Shown here piece by piece: positions 47,532-59,530 of a stretch of 64,000 nt of DNA. The first letter of the stretch is position 1. Each line of letters begins with the position of its first letter. The notes below the pieces were generated by a model. It saw only the letters and a list, made by a program, of their open reading frames with translations. It made no database searches and was not told the origin of the DNA. Position numbers and translations under genes: made by a program. Source of the DNA: Cloeon dipterum (lineage: Eukaryota > Arthropoda > Insecta > Ephemeroptera > Baetidae); assembly GCF_949628265.1 (NCBI RefSeq), contig NC_088786.1, positions 33,191,681 to 33,255,680 of the forward strand, read 5' to 3'.

Positions 47532-48395
47532 TTAGTAGATAATCAGATATCTAGGGTAGGCCTGGAAAGATAAAATAATTTAGAACAGAATGTTGCAAAT
47601 TTGACAAAATGCCAACCTGTTGCTCATTCATGACCCTGACTTGGGTGCCTGAATCCTGAGAATGGCGGCCTTGATGCCCAACAGCCACCCTGCAGAGGAG
47701 GGCGTAGGCATCCGATCTGGCACCACTCTGCCTGACAAAGCCTTCACACTGGTTTGGCAGCACCGAGAAAACGGTGCCACTACCTATCGGAGTTAAGTAG
47801 TTTGAGTAAAAGTAGCCATAAATTTTTAAATTCGAGTGATTTGAAATTTGACACTCACCCTTGGCTGCTGGGAAGCCAGTTTCGGCCACAGTTTTGGCAT
47901 CTGGGGTGCAGAGGAAGAGGCGCCTCTCACACACCCACTGCTTACCACACTCTCTGAAGATGCGCTCTCGGACCTGCTTATAGTCAGCCCAAGTCTTGTT
48001 GTTGTCAATCTTGAAGACCTATTATATTTCAAGAATTTATAATAAGGAATTAACAGGACAGATAATTTCCGGAGCTCGAGTTTAATTCATTTTAACTGTA
48101 TATATGCTTTAAAATGCTTGAATAAAATTTTAGTTGGAAATTAAAGAAAGAAAATGCATTATTTACGAGTTTACCTTCTTGATGTGGAATGTATTAGCCA
48201 CCTTGCACTTGACGTAGGCGAATCGAGCACCATTCTCAGGCACTTCAGTCAGTCTGAAACCATCGTACCACCCATACCTGCTGAATCCATATGTTAGTTT
48301 TGGGGTTAAGAATAAATTTATTTTTTAACTCACTTTTGATTGCCAGCCGCAGCACCGGCAGTACTGGCAATAGTTGAAGCGAGGGAAGAAGCCAT
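47532..48395 (-). CDS. mini-PARP protein 1: ADP-ribosyltransferase-like fold only (173 aa)
   Basis: Five exons join in phase: 48395-48334, 48277-48175, 48018-47859, 47783-47617 and 47561-47532. After a low-complexity Ala/Ser N-terminus the protein shows VFKIDNNKTWADYKQVRERI, which fits the start of PARP catalytic domains, then ERRLFLCT where active PARPs have LFHGT. SGARSDAYALLCRV corresponds to the Tyr-containing strand, and NEQQAYPRYLIIY is the classic C-terminal PARP strand (YPEYLI). The catalytic His position reads Leu and the Glu position reads Gln, so poly-ADP-ribosylation is unlikely; it may be a pseudoenzyme or a binder of ADP-ribose. There are no WWE, zinc-finger or macro domains. 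A second copy with shared intron positions lies 2.4 kb upstream on the same strand. The PARP assignment rests on motif order, not a search. Confidence 0.7.
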
Positions 48396-50770
48396 GATCG
48401 GAAAACGCTAACCTATAAAAATTAAAGCTTTTAAACTAAAGTTGGGAGTCGAATTATTTCAGAAATCACAAGGCATCGTTCACACACTTCTCGGCTCCAA
48501 GAGGACGCGGGTCCTTTCTGCATGCATTACAATAATTATCATAATAATTATTATTGCATGTTAATCTTATGCGGTGGACAGGGTTGCAAAAAACCAGCAT
48601 TTTGTTTAAATGAAGTGCAGTGTTAAATTTTTGTTCGATTTGTACCGGTTTCTTGCAGGCAAAATGTTTGCACCCATTTTCAATTCGTCAATCGTCACGG
48701 CGAAAAATTGTCGGAGAGAAATACATTTTTGGAGAAAATGAGGCAGCAAAAATAATGGCAAATTTAATGAGAAAATCTGCACAGCAGAGGAAATTTTCGA
48801 AATTTTGACCACTCCGACCGGAAATTTTATTTTTATCAAGGGATTAAATATGGAATAAAGAACATTAATTATTGTTTCTTGCATGTCTTGAGCAAGAAAT
48901 TGGTAAATATTGAGTGTTAAAAATCAGTGGCGAAAAAACCGGGTGGAAAGGCAAAATGCACGATTACATAATATTATGTAATGTAAATAATCTATGTACA
49001 TAATGTGATTTTTGCAGGAATAATATTAAATATAATACATATCTTAAATATAATTATAAGTAAAAATTATTATTTAAAATAATCCAATAAAAATTATGTT
49101 GCATATTTATAATTATGGTGATCAAATGTAACTGGGCAAAAATACTTGGATTATTGTTTTTGTGGTCTATGTACATATGTATGTATGTACATTTAATTAC
49201 GATTTGATAGCGGCGATTACCTGTATGTATACATACATACATAATATTATGTATTATGTATGATATCTACTTACGCAAGAAATGCAGATCGCTTGTGTGA
49301 ATGTGTGATTGTTGATTAAGACTGATCTGATCACCAAAATTCCTCGTTGACCTCTTGTCAATTCCGCAAAGTCTTGTGTTTCCCACTATTTCTGGCTTTT
49401 TGGTGATTCACCAAATTTTAAGAGTTTCTCTTTGCTATTATGCTTAAGTATTACCTACTCTTACTGACGCCGCTTTATGGGAATTTTGGGGACAGAGGGG
49501 GATGCAGAGATGAAAGTTGAGACGTATACGTATGTACGTGTGTTGAGTTGTCTGCGACTCACAATCAGCGTTCTTGCCGTTCTTCTGTTAATAAACGTTT
49601 AGTTTTCCGTTCTTCTCATTCTTATTCCATCTCGGTTTTGTTGCAAGTTTGTCCAAACTTGTTTTCTGTTCCACCTTGAGTTTCAAGACATTCTTTTTGA
49701 GATCTCATGTTTGTCTAAATAATAGGAATTTTACACACATCATGCCACGAGTCACAGTCATTGCCCTGCCGCTCAGATTGCTTATTTTTTTGCTTTTGCG
49801 ACGTATTTTTGATAGTGCACTCAGGCTTATTTATTGTGATATATTACAAAATATTAATACACAATAAAATGCAGTTTTCAGAAATATCTAATTATCAGGA
49901 GAAATTAAATAAAAAGAAATACATTTATGCAAAATTAAATTATATTTTACTATTTCCTTCGTTGCCTAGATTTTTAATTGTGCAAAAATAAATTTAGGAA
50001 ATTTTGCTTGGTCTGGGATAAGTTTTCATCTTTCACCGACACATAAGATCTTTTCGGGGATCGATATAATTATGAAAAATACGGGAAACTAAGTTTGTGG
50101 TTTTTCTAGCTGTTTAGCGCAAAAAACATTCAGTTTTAAAGTGAATTTTTAAAAAAATTGCAAGTGTACCCTGGTTTAGAATGAGCAGTGAATTATTTAT
50201 TTACCCAGATCACTTTTTACAGAAGCTACAAAATAGTTGAAGTCCATTAATTACAGAAATGTCGGCAGCTTTCTAAATACCCTATGATGATTTTATTTAC
50301 AATATAAAAATTAGTAATTCTCTATCTCGAGGGATGTTCAAATTAAAAACAACTTTTCTGAAACCTCTAAAATGACAAACTAAATTAATTTTAAATTAGC
50401 GTAAAATGATCTCAATAAGTTGGTGAGCATTTGAAGTAAAACGTATATTATTCGCTATAAAAAATTGTTTATTCATGAAAAAGCGGAAAACCATACAAAA
50501 TCAGGATTTTGGTGCTTTTTTTTAATTTCAAAACTTTGAGAGAATTCAGCAGGAACATATTTTAATATGGACTTTTAATCATACACATACTTCTGCCGCC
50601 GCGCACCATCAACTAACTGTTAATGTTTATAGTGAGATTCAATTGTATGCAAGCTTTTTTATAGAAAAATGTATGCACAACCTGACAATTTCTCAAATCA
50701 CGAGACACTCATTAAAAATTCAGAAAAATCGCATCGAAATGTCTTAGCTGTTTGAACTTGTTTGCTGACT
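48396..50770. other. AT-rich intergenic region with short repeats
   Basis: No coding exon could be supported. There is an imperfect AT-rich hairpin at 48521-48560 (catgcattac to ttattgcatg). A tatg/catac repeat region follows. The rest is plain AT-rich sequence, with a somewhat GC-richer part near 49360-49600 that has no recognisable gene. Confidence 0.5.
49169..49265. repeat. tatg/cata microsatellite with inverted symmetry
   Basis: Runs of gtatgtatgtac (49179-49190) and gtatgtatacatacatacat (49223-49242) are complementary and flank a short unique sequence, so the region can fold into a hairpin. A further atattatgtattatgta tail follows. Confidence 0.7.
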
Positions 50771-51396
50771 CTAATACTCAATCAGGTATGAAGGGTACGC
50801 CTGTAAAAGCAATCGCAGTTATCAAATTTAGTTAACACCAATATTCAAAAGTTCATACCAGTTTTTCATTATCAATGCAGTATTCACGTACAGAGAGAAC
50901 GAAGCAACTATTGGCAAGCATCACCTTGCAGAGCAGCATTGTGAATTCACTGCCACCATTCTTTCTGGCGTAAGAGTTACTGTAGCTTGCTTGGTCAGAG
51001 AAGAAAACTCCTGCATTTTATTTCAGACAGTAGAAACTTATTAGTGGAATATCTCATGCAAAAGACTAAAACATCATACTGCCTCGTCTGAATCCCTCCT
51101 TAGCGATGGTTTTGGCCCAGGGTGAGCCGTGGAAGAGGTCCACTTCGCTGACAGCGGTGCGAGAGCTCAAAGTCAGGGTCTTTTTCGCTTCCTGGTAATC
51201 TTTCAACAGGGCGTCGTTCTTGATTTTGTACAGCTAATAAATGGAGCCATTGTTTGAAACTCGTAGATGTGTTGCAATTCGGGGAAACACCTACCTTTTT
51301 GATTTTGAATGCGCCTTCAACCTTCGCCAGGACGAAAGCGTACTCCTTGTCGCCAGGTTGCAGCAGCTGCAGCGTGAAACCTTTTTGTCCCGCCAT
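50771..51396 (-). CDS. mini-PARP protein 2: ADP-ribosyltransferase-like fold only (145 aa)
   Basis: Four exons join in phase: 51396-51295, 51233-51080, 51010-50859 and 50800-50771. The order of motifs is that of a PARP catalytic domain: LYKIKNDALLKDYQEAKKTL, EVDLFHGSPWAKTIAKEGF with the catalytic His, GRVFFSDQASYSNSYA with the catalytic Tyr region, MLLCKVML, and AYPSYLIEY. The third triad position (four residues before the Pro) is Lys and not Glu, so mono-ADP-ribosylation or no activity is expected. The protein starts directly with MAGQKGF and has no other domain. Like its paralogue, it has an intron right after a KIKK motif and ends with a 30-base exon starting AYP. Both genes are probably the product of a tandem duplication, with this copy keeping more of the active site. 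Confidence 0.75.
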
Positions 51397-53156
51397 CTTC
51401 TCCGTACAACCCTGTCGTAAACTTCAGTTCTCAAAATACGGAGCAAAATTTAGACTGCTCGAGAAGTTTCTTTGATGGAGAGTGAGCGGTCCAGCAGGCA
51501 ACCACTGGGCACTGACATATTATACATTGATTCCCCTTTCTTGCCGCTGCTTCTCACCGCTCGGGTTCTTTTTTCGAACAGAGGAAATGGAAAATGGAAA
51601 CCACAACCAGTGGTTGGATCAATTCACAGTCACAGCCGCTTTCGGTAAATTTATCTTTGGGAACGATTTTCATAACTCTAACAGAGTTCGCAATGAAGAT
51701 TGTGTCGATGTCGTTGAGTAAAATGGCTAAAATATCTACAAATCAAATTAACAAGGAAAAATTAGACGCAAATTTACCAAAAACGGAAGTATTATTAAAG
51801 AATTAATAATATGCTGTTTTATCAATTTATTTTTACAATTAGATCTGCTGTTTCCCAATTGGTTTAAGCTCTCCTTCATAGCCGGCTTGTGAGTGATTCG
51901 TGTTCATTCGAATTAATTCAGGCTCCAAAGAATCCACACAAAAATGTTACCTTAATTTTGACGCGATAAATTAACCTTATTGCAAATAAAAGGATACGTT
52001 TGGTAGACAACATAAAAACATAAAACGCCTTTTTTAATTATCATCAGTAGAGCACGCAATTTACTTTAACTAAACATTTAGGAATTTTAATCCCTGTTCC
52101 ATTGAATTAGATGGCTATAAAAGTTAATTCATAAAAATGATAATAATTTTTACTAAAAAAATACAATAGCTCTACTCATCTACTCCATGTGGCTCTTTGA
52201 CTCTAGATGGGTTGCACGAAGTAGAAAAAACAATTGCACGTGTTCCCTTACTGAACAGCAGCAGCGTTTTGGCTTCTCAAGCTTCATCAGCAGTACTTTT
52301 CCTGTAAAACAAACCCCACGCTGCAAGGAAAAATGAATTTTGAGCGAATAGCCACACTCAACTGCCAAAGCAGTGAGTTTAAATCAATATGTTCAAGTCA
52401 ATTTCGATGATTTTGCTTATATTTAGTCATTCAAAATAAAAGAAATGTTCGCATTGAAGCTAGCAGTTAAAATGCTGATGATCAATCCGCAAAGAATAAT
52501 GATGCGGATATTAAATTAAAAGGGCACTCATCTTCAATTCTTCATTGATGGCCAGCGCACATCATTGAAACAAACGAACATATGACGCTTATGCAACCCG
52601 CTTGAAGGATAAGCATGCTGGCTTAGTATAATCTCCCACACTGAAGACAACTCGCTCCTTGGCTCTCGGTGATCACTTATAATTATGATTTTAATTTATA
52701 TTTTAGAGGTGTATAAAATTGTAAAAATTAATGTGAGTCAACAGTTAATTGAAGTTTAAAATACAACTCATAAATTACGATCGTCTCTAACTAAGTTACG
52801 AATGTATAAAGTTTTCCACAAACAGTATTCGACTGACAAACACGTTTTTAACTATTCCACGGCAACTGACAACTGCGAATAAACTTTTTGTTTGGCTCGT
52901 TTATGCAGATCCTGCTTGTCATTTTATGCCTTAATTTGTTCATGTCATTTTTTATTTTTCTGACTTTAATTTGAACGAATCATGAACAATAAACAACAAT
53001 ATATCAGTTGATGAAGTTTTGCTCGGTCGGATGGTATTCAAATTTAAAATTATTAGGCTATGCAGTGTTGTGAATTTGATGCCAAGGCCACAGGAAGATG
53101 AACAGAACCATTTTGATTTCATTGCGTTTTGGTGCAGATCATTGGCGAACGTCAAA
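51397..53156. other. intergenic region, no gene recognised
   Basis: AT-rich sequence between the mini-PARP pair and the OBP cluster. A Cys-rich open frame on the minus strand (52180-52368) has no domain or splice partner. The last few hundred bases should hold the promoter of the first clustered OBP gene. Confidence 0.45.
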
Positions 53157-54999
53157 ATGATCGCACGGCGGCCGTTTCTCCACTGCTTATGCATCATTGC
53201 AACTGTGAGTTTTAAAAATAACTTTTTTTGCACAATAAATAATAAAAAAATCTACTTTGCTCTCTCCCATATATATAAAAAAATTAGCTAACTGTGTCAC
53301 GCGCTTTGGCGGAAAATGGAGTGCAGCAAGGAAATGATCTGAGTATGAAACTTTTAATTTATCAAAAATCAAGATCTTTAATTTCATTTATAGTAGATGA
53401 TCAGAGATAATTATGTTTTAATTTTTATTAATAAGAGCAATTTCAAGCGATTTGATTAACCAATCGTACCTTATTCATTTTACGGAATGTTCGATTGTCA
53501 TGTGTCTCAGGTCGGGTTCGAGTTCGCAGACAGGCAGATAACTCAAGTAAAATTTCAGGTTTATTAATTAATAAATGAACTTAAGTTAATGGTTACTGAG
53601 CAGCTACCACTACGACGCCCACAACTACGACGACCACACCTACGACAACCACATATTCGACAACCACAACCTCCGCAACTACAAGTGAAATTGAATTTTC
53701 ATTTCAAATTCTAATTTTTGGTACAAACCTTTTTCCATTAGCAAAGTCCACCACTACCACAACAGCAGGGAAATCCACGACAAAGAGCAAAACAGAGCAA
53801 TATGCCAAAGTTCCGTGTTCTGGGGTCAATCCCAAAGTAAATTATTCAAAGTTAAAGCGTGAATGAAGAATTGAAATTTTCTTCCAAGCTTTTGACCTCT
53901 TGCTGCGAGTCTCCAATCGCGGACTTCTTTACGGATGATCAGAAACTGAATTGCAGCGAAAAGAAAAGGAAACCACTTTTGTTTTCCGCCACTCGCGAGT
54001 ACATGCTGAGCAAATTCCAGGACACGAAAACCGGATTGATTGACTTCAGCACGAAGCGTTTTGGTGAGAGTGCATTTAAATTTGCTGTCGAGGCGACGAA
54101 AAAATAATTTTAAACATTTTTGCAGCCGCACAAATCGGGCCACGGGCAGTAATAAAAATTCATATTCCTTAAAAAAAAGACAGTAATGATTTTTATTATT
54201 TTTTATGCGAGGTTCTTGCCCAATGTCTTTTCCAAGAGACGAAATTGGTGAGAAAACCATGGCTTAGCTCATTGTCAGCACCAAACCTAAAAAAATTAAC
54301 GTTTATTTAGATGGATGAGAGCGGCAATATTGACGAGGAGGCTTTGATTTCTTTTATGACTGAGAACCTTGATGCGGAATGGCAAACGTTGATCTCAGAT
54401 GCGATTACCAACTGCAAGAGTGAAGTTGAAGGTTAGAAATTTCAATGACCTTTTTTTAAAAAAAGTATTTTCTACAAAAACGCACCATTAATTATTTGTA
54501 ACTTGAAGTAAAAAGAAATAAATTGTTGCTTGCTTATTTACTTTAAAATAATTTCAGGTGTGCAGACGGAAACGATGGACGTGGTTATAAAGCCAAGAGT
54601 CACAAAAACAAGCTCAACAATGCCGTTCCTATATCTTCAATGTGTCATAAGACGAGCAAATGCGGTAAAGGAAAGCTTTAATAAATTGATTCCGAAATTA
54701 ATTTTTTTTAAAAAAGAACTGCCCGACGTCTTTGCAAAAAAGTAAGACAAAAATTGTCCAATCATTTTAATTTTTATTATCCGCTGCTAGCTAACGGAGC
54801 TTGCAAGAGAGCATTCAGCGTAATGGGAAGGTGCAGCGTTCAGGAGAAAAGCAGCGGCAAAGCGGCCCGAAGCGCTCGCAGGTCAAACAAAGCGAAGAAG
54901 CAGTCCAAATTTGAGAGGCCTCCAGGCCACTGGGGACCAGTGCTTAAGACGGACCTCAAATCGTCTTCCGCTAATCTTGACACCGCGTCAGTGGCCTAA
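53157..54999 (+). CDS. OBP cluster gene A: secreted Thr-rich plus-C OBP (324 aa)
   Basis: Eleven exons join in phase: 53157-53204, 53288-53342, 53604-53684, 53742-53836, 53889-54063, 54126-54148, 54212-54247, 54311-54431, 54558-54664, 54717-54741 and 54791-54999. Residues 1-24 form a signal peptide split over two exons, ending SRALA. A Thr/Pro-rich mucin-like stretch covers about 36-75. The OBP part shows VPCSGVNPK, SCCESPIADFF, LNCSEKK, VLAQCLFQETKL, a helix MDESGNIDEEALISFM, YLQCVIRRA, NCPTSLQKT and ACKRAFSVMGRCS. The usual Cys-x3-Cys pair has lost its first Cys (V-L-A-Q-C). The last exon adds about 50 basic and Ser-rich residues beyond the OBP fold. The Thr-rich exon has a gagcag (NAGNAG) acceptor, giving proteins that differ by one residue. 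The role in odorant or other small-ligand binding is inferred from the family. Confidence 0.8.
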
Positions 55000-55831
55000 T
55001 TAAATCCACATCCACAATAAATTTTGTTGTTAAATAAAGGGTGACATTGTGCAAAGATAAATTAAAATGGAATCGTGCTCGTTGGACACGTTGAGTTCAT
55101 TCATACCAACCTGGAAGATTTTGTTATTCCTGCAGTCCTATTCATGAGCCCCTTCAGTTCCCATAAGATAAAAATGAGTTAATTTCACCTTCAGCTTTAG
55201 AGCCGAGGCAAATGGGAATTACCTTCTCATGAAAAGGGCTGCAGTAAAAGTCGATATGTTCCAACGAGGACAAGTCCATATTAATTCATCTACGGGTTTT
55301 TACATTTTGTTAAAAACTAGTTATAAACTGCAGAGTGCAAAATAAAAGTTTTCAACACAAATTTTACACGTCTGTTTCTGAGATTATTTTGATATAATAT
55401 TAAGTTGGAAATACTAGCTTCTTAAAATGATCTACGAGAGTGATTTTTTTAAATTAATATAATAATAATAATAGTGGTAATTATCTCATCTATCGCTGTG
55501 TGTGTGGTATGTAGTACACCGAATATGGAATTTTCTAATCTAAAATTTGCATATTTAAATGCTATAAAGTCTTCTATATTCTAGAAGGTTCATAATTTGA
55601 ATATTCATGCATAGGTTCTGTCAGTAGTAATGTATCTGTCGGACTCTATACGCTCCTAGTTGATGCATGTGGGAAACGCATGACAGATTTATGGTTGGTT
55701 GTCCCACATATGCGCTGGCAGTGGTTTTTGAATGGCAGATAGGAAGGTCTTTTTTGTCTTTGTCAATGTCAGCTAACAAAATGGTTGAAAAGCGCAAGCA
55801 AACGTTTCATTTGCTGTTCTGCGTGCGAAAC
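55000..55831. other. spacer between OBP genes A and B
   Basis: AT-rich, with a poly-A-like end to gene A (aataaa near 55017) and the likely promoter of gene B. An in-frame ATG at 55781 could extend gene B upstream, but that would spoil its signal peptide. Confidence 0.45.
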
Positions 55832-57078
55832 ATGAAAGTTAAAAATTTTAGTTTGGTTATTTCTTGCGTCTGTTTCTCTCTTTCAGTACAGGTGAGTATT
55901 TCAAATAAATTTATTAATAGCATGAGCATCTGATATTTTTTTATTTATTTGCAGGATACGAACTCCAAAAATAGTATTATAATCTATAATTATTATATAT
56001 TTTGTTTTACTTATATTTTAAATTAAATAGCAAATAAAGCAACAGCAAAGCAATCAGTGGTTTCTGCCAAGAAAGTAGTATGCAGAGCATTGAACGGGAA
56101 AGTAAGCTTCATTCTCTGTCAAAAAAATATTGAACCGAGCAGCATTAAACGAGCCTGTTTGATTTGAAAGATTTTAAACACCTGTTGTACCGGATCACCG
56201 ATCTCTGATTATTTCTCGGCTGGTCAGAAAACAGTATGCAACAGTTACACAAAAAATGCAGCGCTGTTCTCCTCGACAAAAGAGTACAAGCTTCACAAAC
56301 TGGCAAATGCCAAAAACAACAGTATCCCGCTCTCTACTTCAACTTTTTGTAGGTTTTGCATGGCTTTAAAAATTTGAATACTTATATTTTACAATCTTCA
56401 TGATTTCATAGTGACAATGGGAACTGAAGCGGTATTATTTCAATTAATGGTTTATCAGAAGAGAGATTAAATTCTAACATTTTTATCAGTGCTTCATAGA
56501 ATGTCTTTTTTCAAATGCTAAGCTGGTAATGTGAAAATATTTTCGTTGATCAACATCCTTACTAATTTAAAATGTTTTTTTTTCTAAGATCGCCGATGAT
56601 GAAACAGTCAGCGCAGACTTGGTTTCGACCTATTTATCGGAAAATCTCGATGAAACGTGGGCGAGCGTTGTACAAACAGCAGTAACAGACTGTGCCACAA
56701 ATATCGCTAGTAAAAGATACTTTCTTTATAAAAAAAACGTGGATTTGGAACCTTTTTACAGCAATTGTGGAAGCCGTTCCGTCGGTTGACGTGACTATCA
56801 AGCGAAGAGTGATCAAAACTTGCAGCATCGCGCCTCTTCTATACATACATTGCGTCATCAGGGCGGTTAATTTGGTAAATTTTCGTGGTGTTTTCTTTTT
56901 CGAAATACTGTTGAATTTTTCGTTTGCAGGATTGTCCGTCAAGTGCTCAAAAGAGTATTTAAAATTTTAATTATTAATTATTTAGTGCTAGGTAAAAACT
57001 TACGATTTTTCAGACACCACAGCTTGCAAGAAAGTTCTGGAGTCGTTCACAACTTGTGATCCTTTTGCAACTTCTTAA
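55832..57078 (+). CDS. OBP cluster gene B: compact plus-C OBP (235 aa)
   Basis: Ten exons join in phase: 55832-55891, 55955-55973, 56031-56101, 56171-56348, 56412-56431, 56490-56525, 56589-56709, 56762-56874, 56930-56954 and 57014-57078. The signal peptide MKVKNFSLVISCVCFSLSVQ is encoded by exon 1. Next come VVCRALNGK, TCCTGSPISDYFS, TVCNSY, the Cys-x3-Cys pair CFIECLFSNAKL, a Cys in VTDCAT, KTCSIAP, IHCVIR, DCPSSAQKN, and ACKKVLESFTTCDPF with a short tail. This is the version without a Thr-rich segment: exons 2 and 3 carry only a few linker residues. It therefore shows the base architecture of the cluster, with the plus-C Cys set complete. The same exon sizes recur in its neighbours (36, 121 and 25 bases). 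Function is inferred from family. Confidence 0.85.
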
Positions 57079-57349
57079 AAATAATAAAAGAGATGGTTAT
57101 AACGCTCTGTTTTAATTGAACAAATAAACAGCAGCTTTTTCGCATTTTTAGTCTTGCATTGCATGCAGTTGTGTATCATTAGGACTAGCATTTTAAGCAC
57201 AAAAGCGGCAAAAATGTGCCACATCAAATTATAAACGCATTAGCACCAGACCGTATAGGTGCGCGATTTAAAATGATGCGATTTTAAGTGAAAGAAATGG
57301 GAAGAGCAATAATGGCAAGTATTGAGGCTCTCAGAAGAGGCACAGCATC

Positions 57350-59530
57350 ATGAAGCGCTGGCTGCTTTTGCTCGTGATCCAATACTTTGTAACATTTTTT
57401 ATTTAAATATTGTGACAAGTAATATTTTAATATTTAAAACAGATTTGCACTCAATTATATTTCATTTTAAAAAATGTTCACTCAAATCATGGTAAAAATT
57501 AAGGTTTCCGCTGGAATTATTTGTTAAATAAAACTCTTTATTTGGTGGCTGAGACAGAAGAAGTGCACTCCCGATTCATTCGTTCCGTTGACGACAATAC
57601 AACAACTACAACTACAGATCCTGTAACGACAACAACAGCACTGTCTACGTCAACAGGTAAACGCTATAATATAGCATACAATTTAAATGTTAAGGAAAAT
57701 CGGTCCTCGACAATGGTCACACATATAGCAACTTTTTGTATGCCATTTCGCTTTTTAGCTGTAGAAAATTCAACTGTTGAGCCTTCAACAACAGTCACAA
57801 CAACGATGACGACGACGACTACAACAGAAGAGTCAACCACAAAAGCACCAACAACTACCCCTACTGTCACAAGTAATGAGTTGATTCTTCTGGGTATAAC
57901 AGCATTATTTTATTAAATGTTAGCAGCCTCGACTACAATTATAACTACCACAACAGCAGCCACAACTAAAGCACGTACACAAATCATTTTTCGTTTAGCG
58001 CTGCTTGGAAATAAATTTGCATTATTTTAAGCCACTGCAACAACTACTACGATGACAACAACAGCAACTAAGGCAGCAACAGTGACAACAACGGCAACCT
58101 GTTAGCTTTCATTCATTGTGGTTGGAAAAAATAATAATTTCTTTGGCTGTAGATACGAGCACAGACACAACTACCACAATTGCGGGTAAAAATTGCAAAA
58201 TTATCTCTAAAGAAAGCAATTAAATGCCATCTCATTTTCTGTACATTATTTATTTAGCAGGATCTTCTGCAACAACAACAATTACAACAACAACAACAGC
58301 AGCGAACACAAAATGTGATCTTATAGTAAATCAGTGTGTCATTTATAAATTAAAATATGAATAAATTAACAGCATCAAGTTCGACATATAACTCAACAAC
58401 TAAAACATCGACTAGTATATAAATGCGATGCAAATCGACTCTGCTTACTTAATTTGATGAAATTTTAGCTTCTGGAAGCACAAAGACAACTACGAGCCTT
58501 CGATATATCGTGTGCAGCACTCTGAATGAGAGAGTTAGTCAGATTAGAACACTCGAGGTGCAAATGATTGATTATATTTTATTCAGATTCTGACATCATG
58601 CTGTAAAAGTCCGATTTCTGATTTCTTTACAAGAGAGCAGATGTTTGCTTGCAACGCGCAGAAATTTGACAGGGAAAAGTTTCTGATATCCAACGAGTAC
58701 TTTTTGCACTCGCTGCAGAGTCAGCGGACGAATCTGATCGACTTCTTGTCATACAATACAGCCCAGAAGCTTGGCTACTCCGCAGTATGAGATAAATTAA
58801 TTTGTTTAGATTAACCGTTGCAATTAATACTCTACAATTTTCAGTGCTTCAGCGAGTGTCTGTTCAAAAATGCGAGGATCGTAAATATATATTTTGTTAC
58901 CAAACGAAAATCTTTTTTAAAATTTGGTATTTTGCTTGCAGATTCGTAATGATGCGATCAATGAAACTGCATTTACTGAACTAATTGTGAGCAATCTGAA
59001 GAAAGATTGGAAGAATACGGCAAGTATTTCTGCGTCGCATTGTTTGGAGTCGATGTCGAGTTAATAATGGTAATTTGGAACGATTAAACACCTAGTTGTA
59101 TTTTTGGGATATTGCAGATGTGAAAGTGAACAATGCTGTTCGACTGGGAAATGTTAAAAAGTGCTCCATTCTCCCTACTCTGTTGCTGCAATGTGTTTTA
59201 AAAGACATTAGAGCGGTATGAATAATTTTATGTAAAAATATAGTTTAATAATATTAAGATTTGTTAACAGAACTGCCCGTCAAATTCGCAAATATGTTAG
59301 TAGCGTTCTTATCTTTTTAGATTAGTTTTTTCATCAATATTCAATGCTTTTTAGCTACGTATGTGTGCTCAAGATCGAGGTCAAATTTCAACTACTGTGA
59401 CGCTTTCGCCTCAAACGAGTACGGCGGCACCAGCGGCAGAATATACAACAACGTCCGAAGGGTGTACTCCTCTAGAGGATACTCCCGCCCCAAATTGTCT
59501 ACCTACATTATCGGATTTGCCGGGAAATAA
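57350..59530 (+). CDS. OBP cluster gene C: plus-C OBP with long multi-exon Thr-rich region (421 aa)
   Basis: Sixteen exons join in phase: 57350-57388, 57443-57491, 57558-57656, 57759-57872, 57924-57974, 58032-58100, 58153-58185, 58261-58314, 58373-58414, 58469-58533, 58587-58784, 58845-58880, 58942-59059, 59118-59215, 59271-59295 and 59355-59530. A hydrophobic N-terminus (MKRWLLLLVIQYF) is the likely signal peptide; exon 2 is the least certain. Exons 3-9 encode about 150 residues dominated by Thr with Ala, Ser and Pro (TTTTTTDPVTTTT, TTVTTTMTTTTTTE), all in phase 1 at both ends. The OBP domain follows: IVCSTLNER, SCCKSPISDFF, FACNAQ, CFSECLFKNARI, HCLESM, KKCSIL, LLQCVLK, NCPSNSQIS, VCSRSRSNFNYCDAF, and a Tyr/Arg/Ser-rich tail. 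Heavy O-glycosylation is expected. Exon 11 spans what are two exons in genes A, B and D, an intron loss here or gain elsewhere. Confidence 0.78.

Noticed and set aside
48521-48560. AT-rich hairpin as a possible transposon end or non-coding RNA
   Set aside because: Low-complexity AT sequence folds easily by chance; no flanking duplication or conserved stem.
52180-52368. Cys-rich minus-strand frame near the mini-PARP genes
   Set aside because: No PARP motif, signal peptide or splice continuation; looks like chance.
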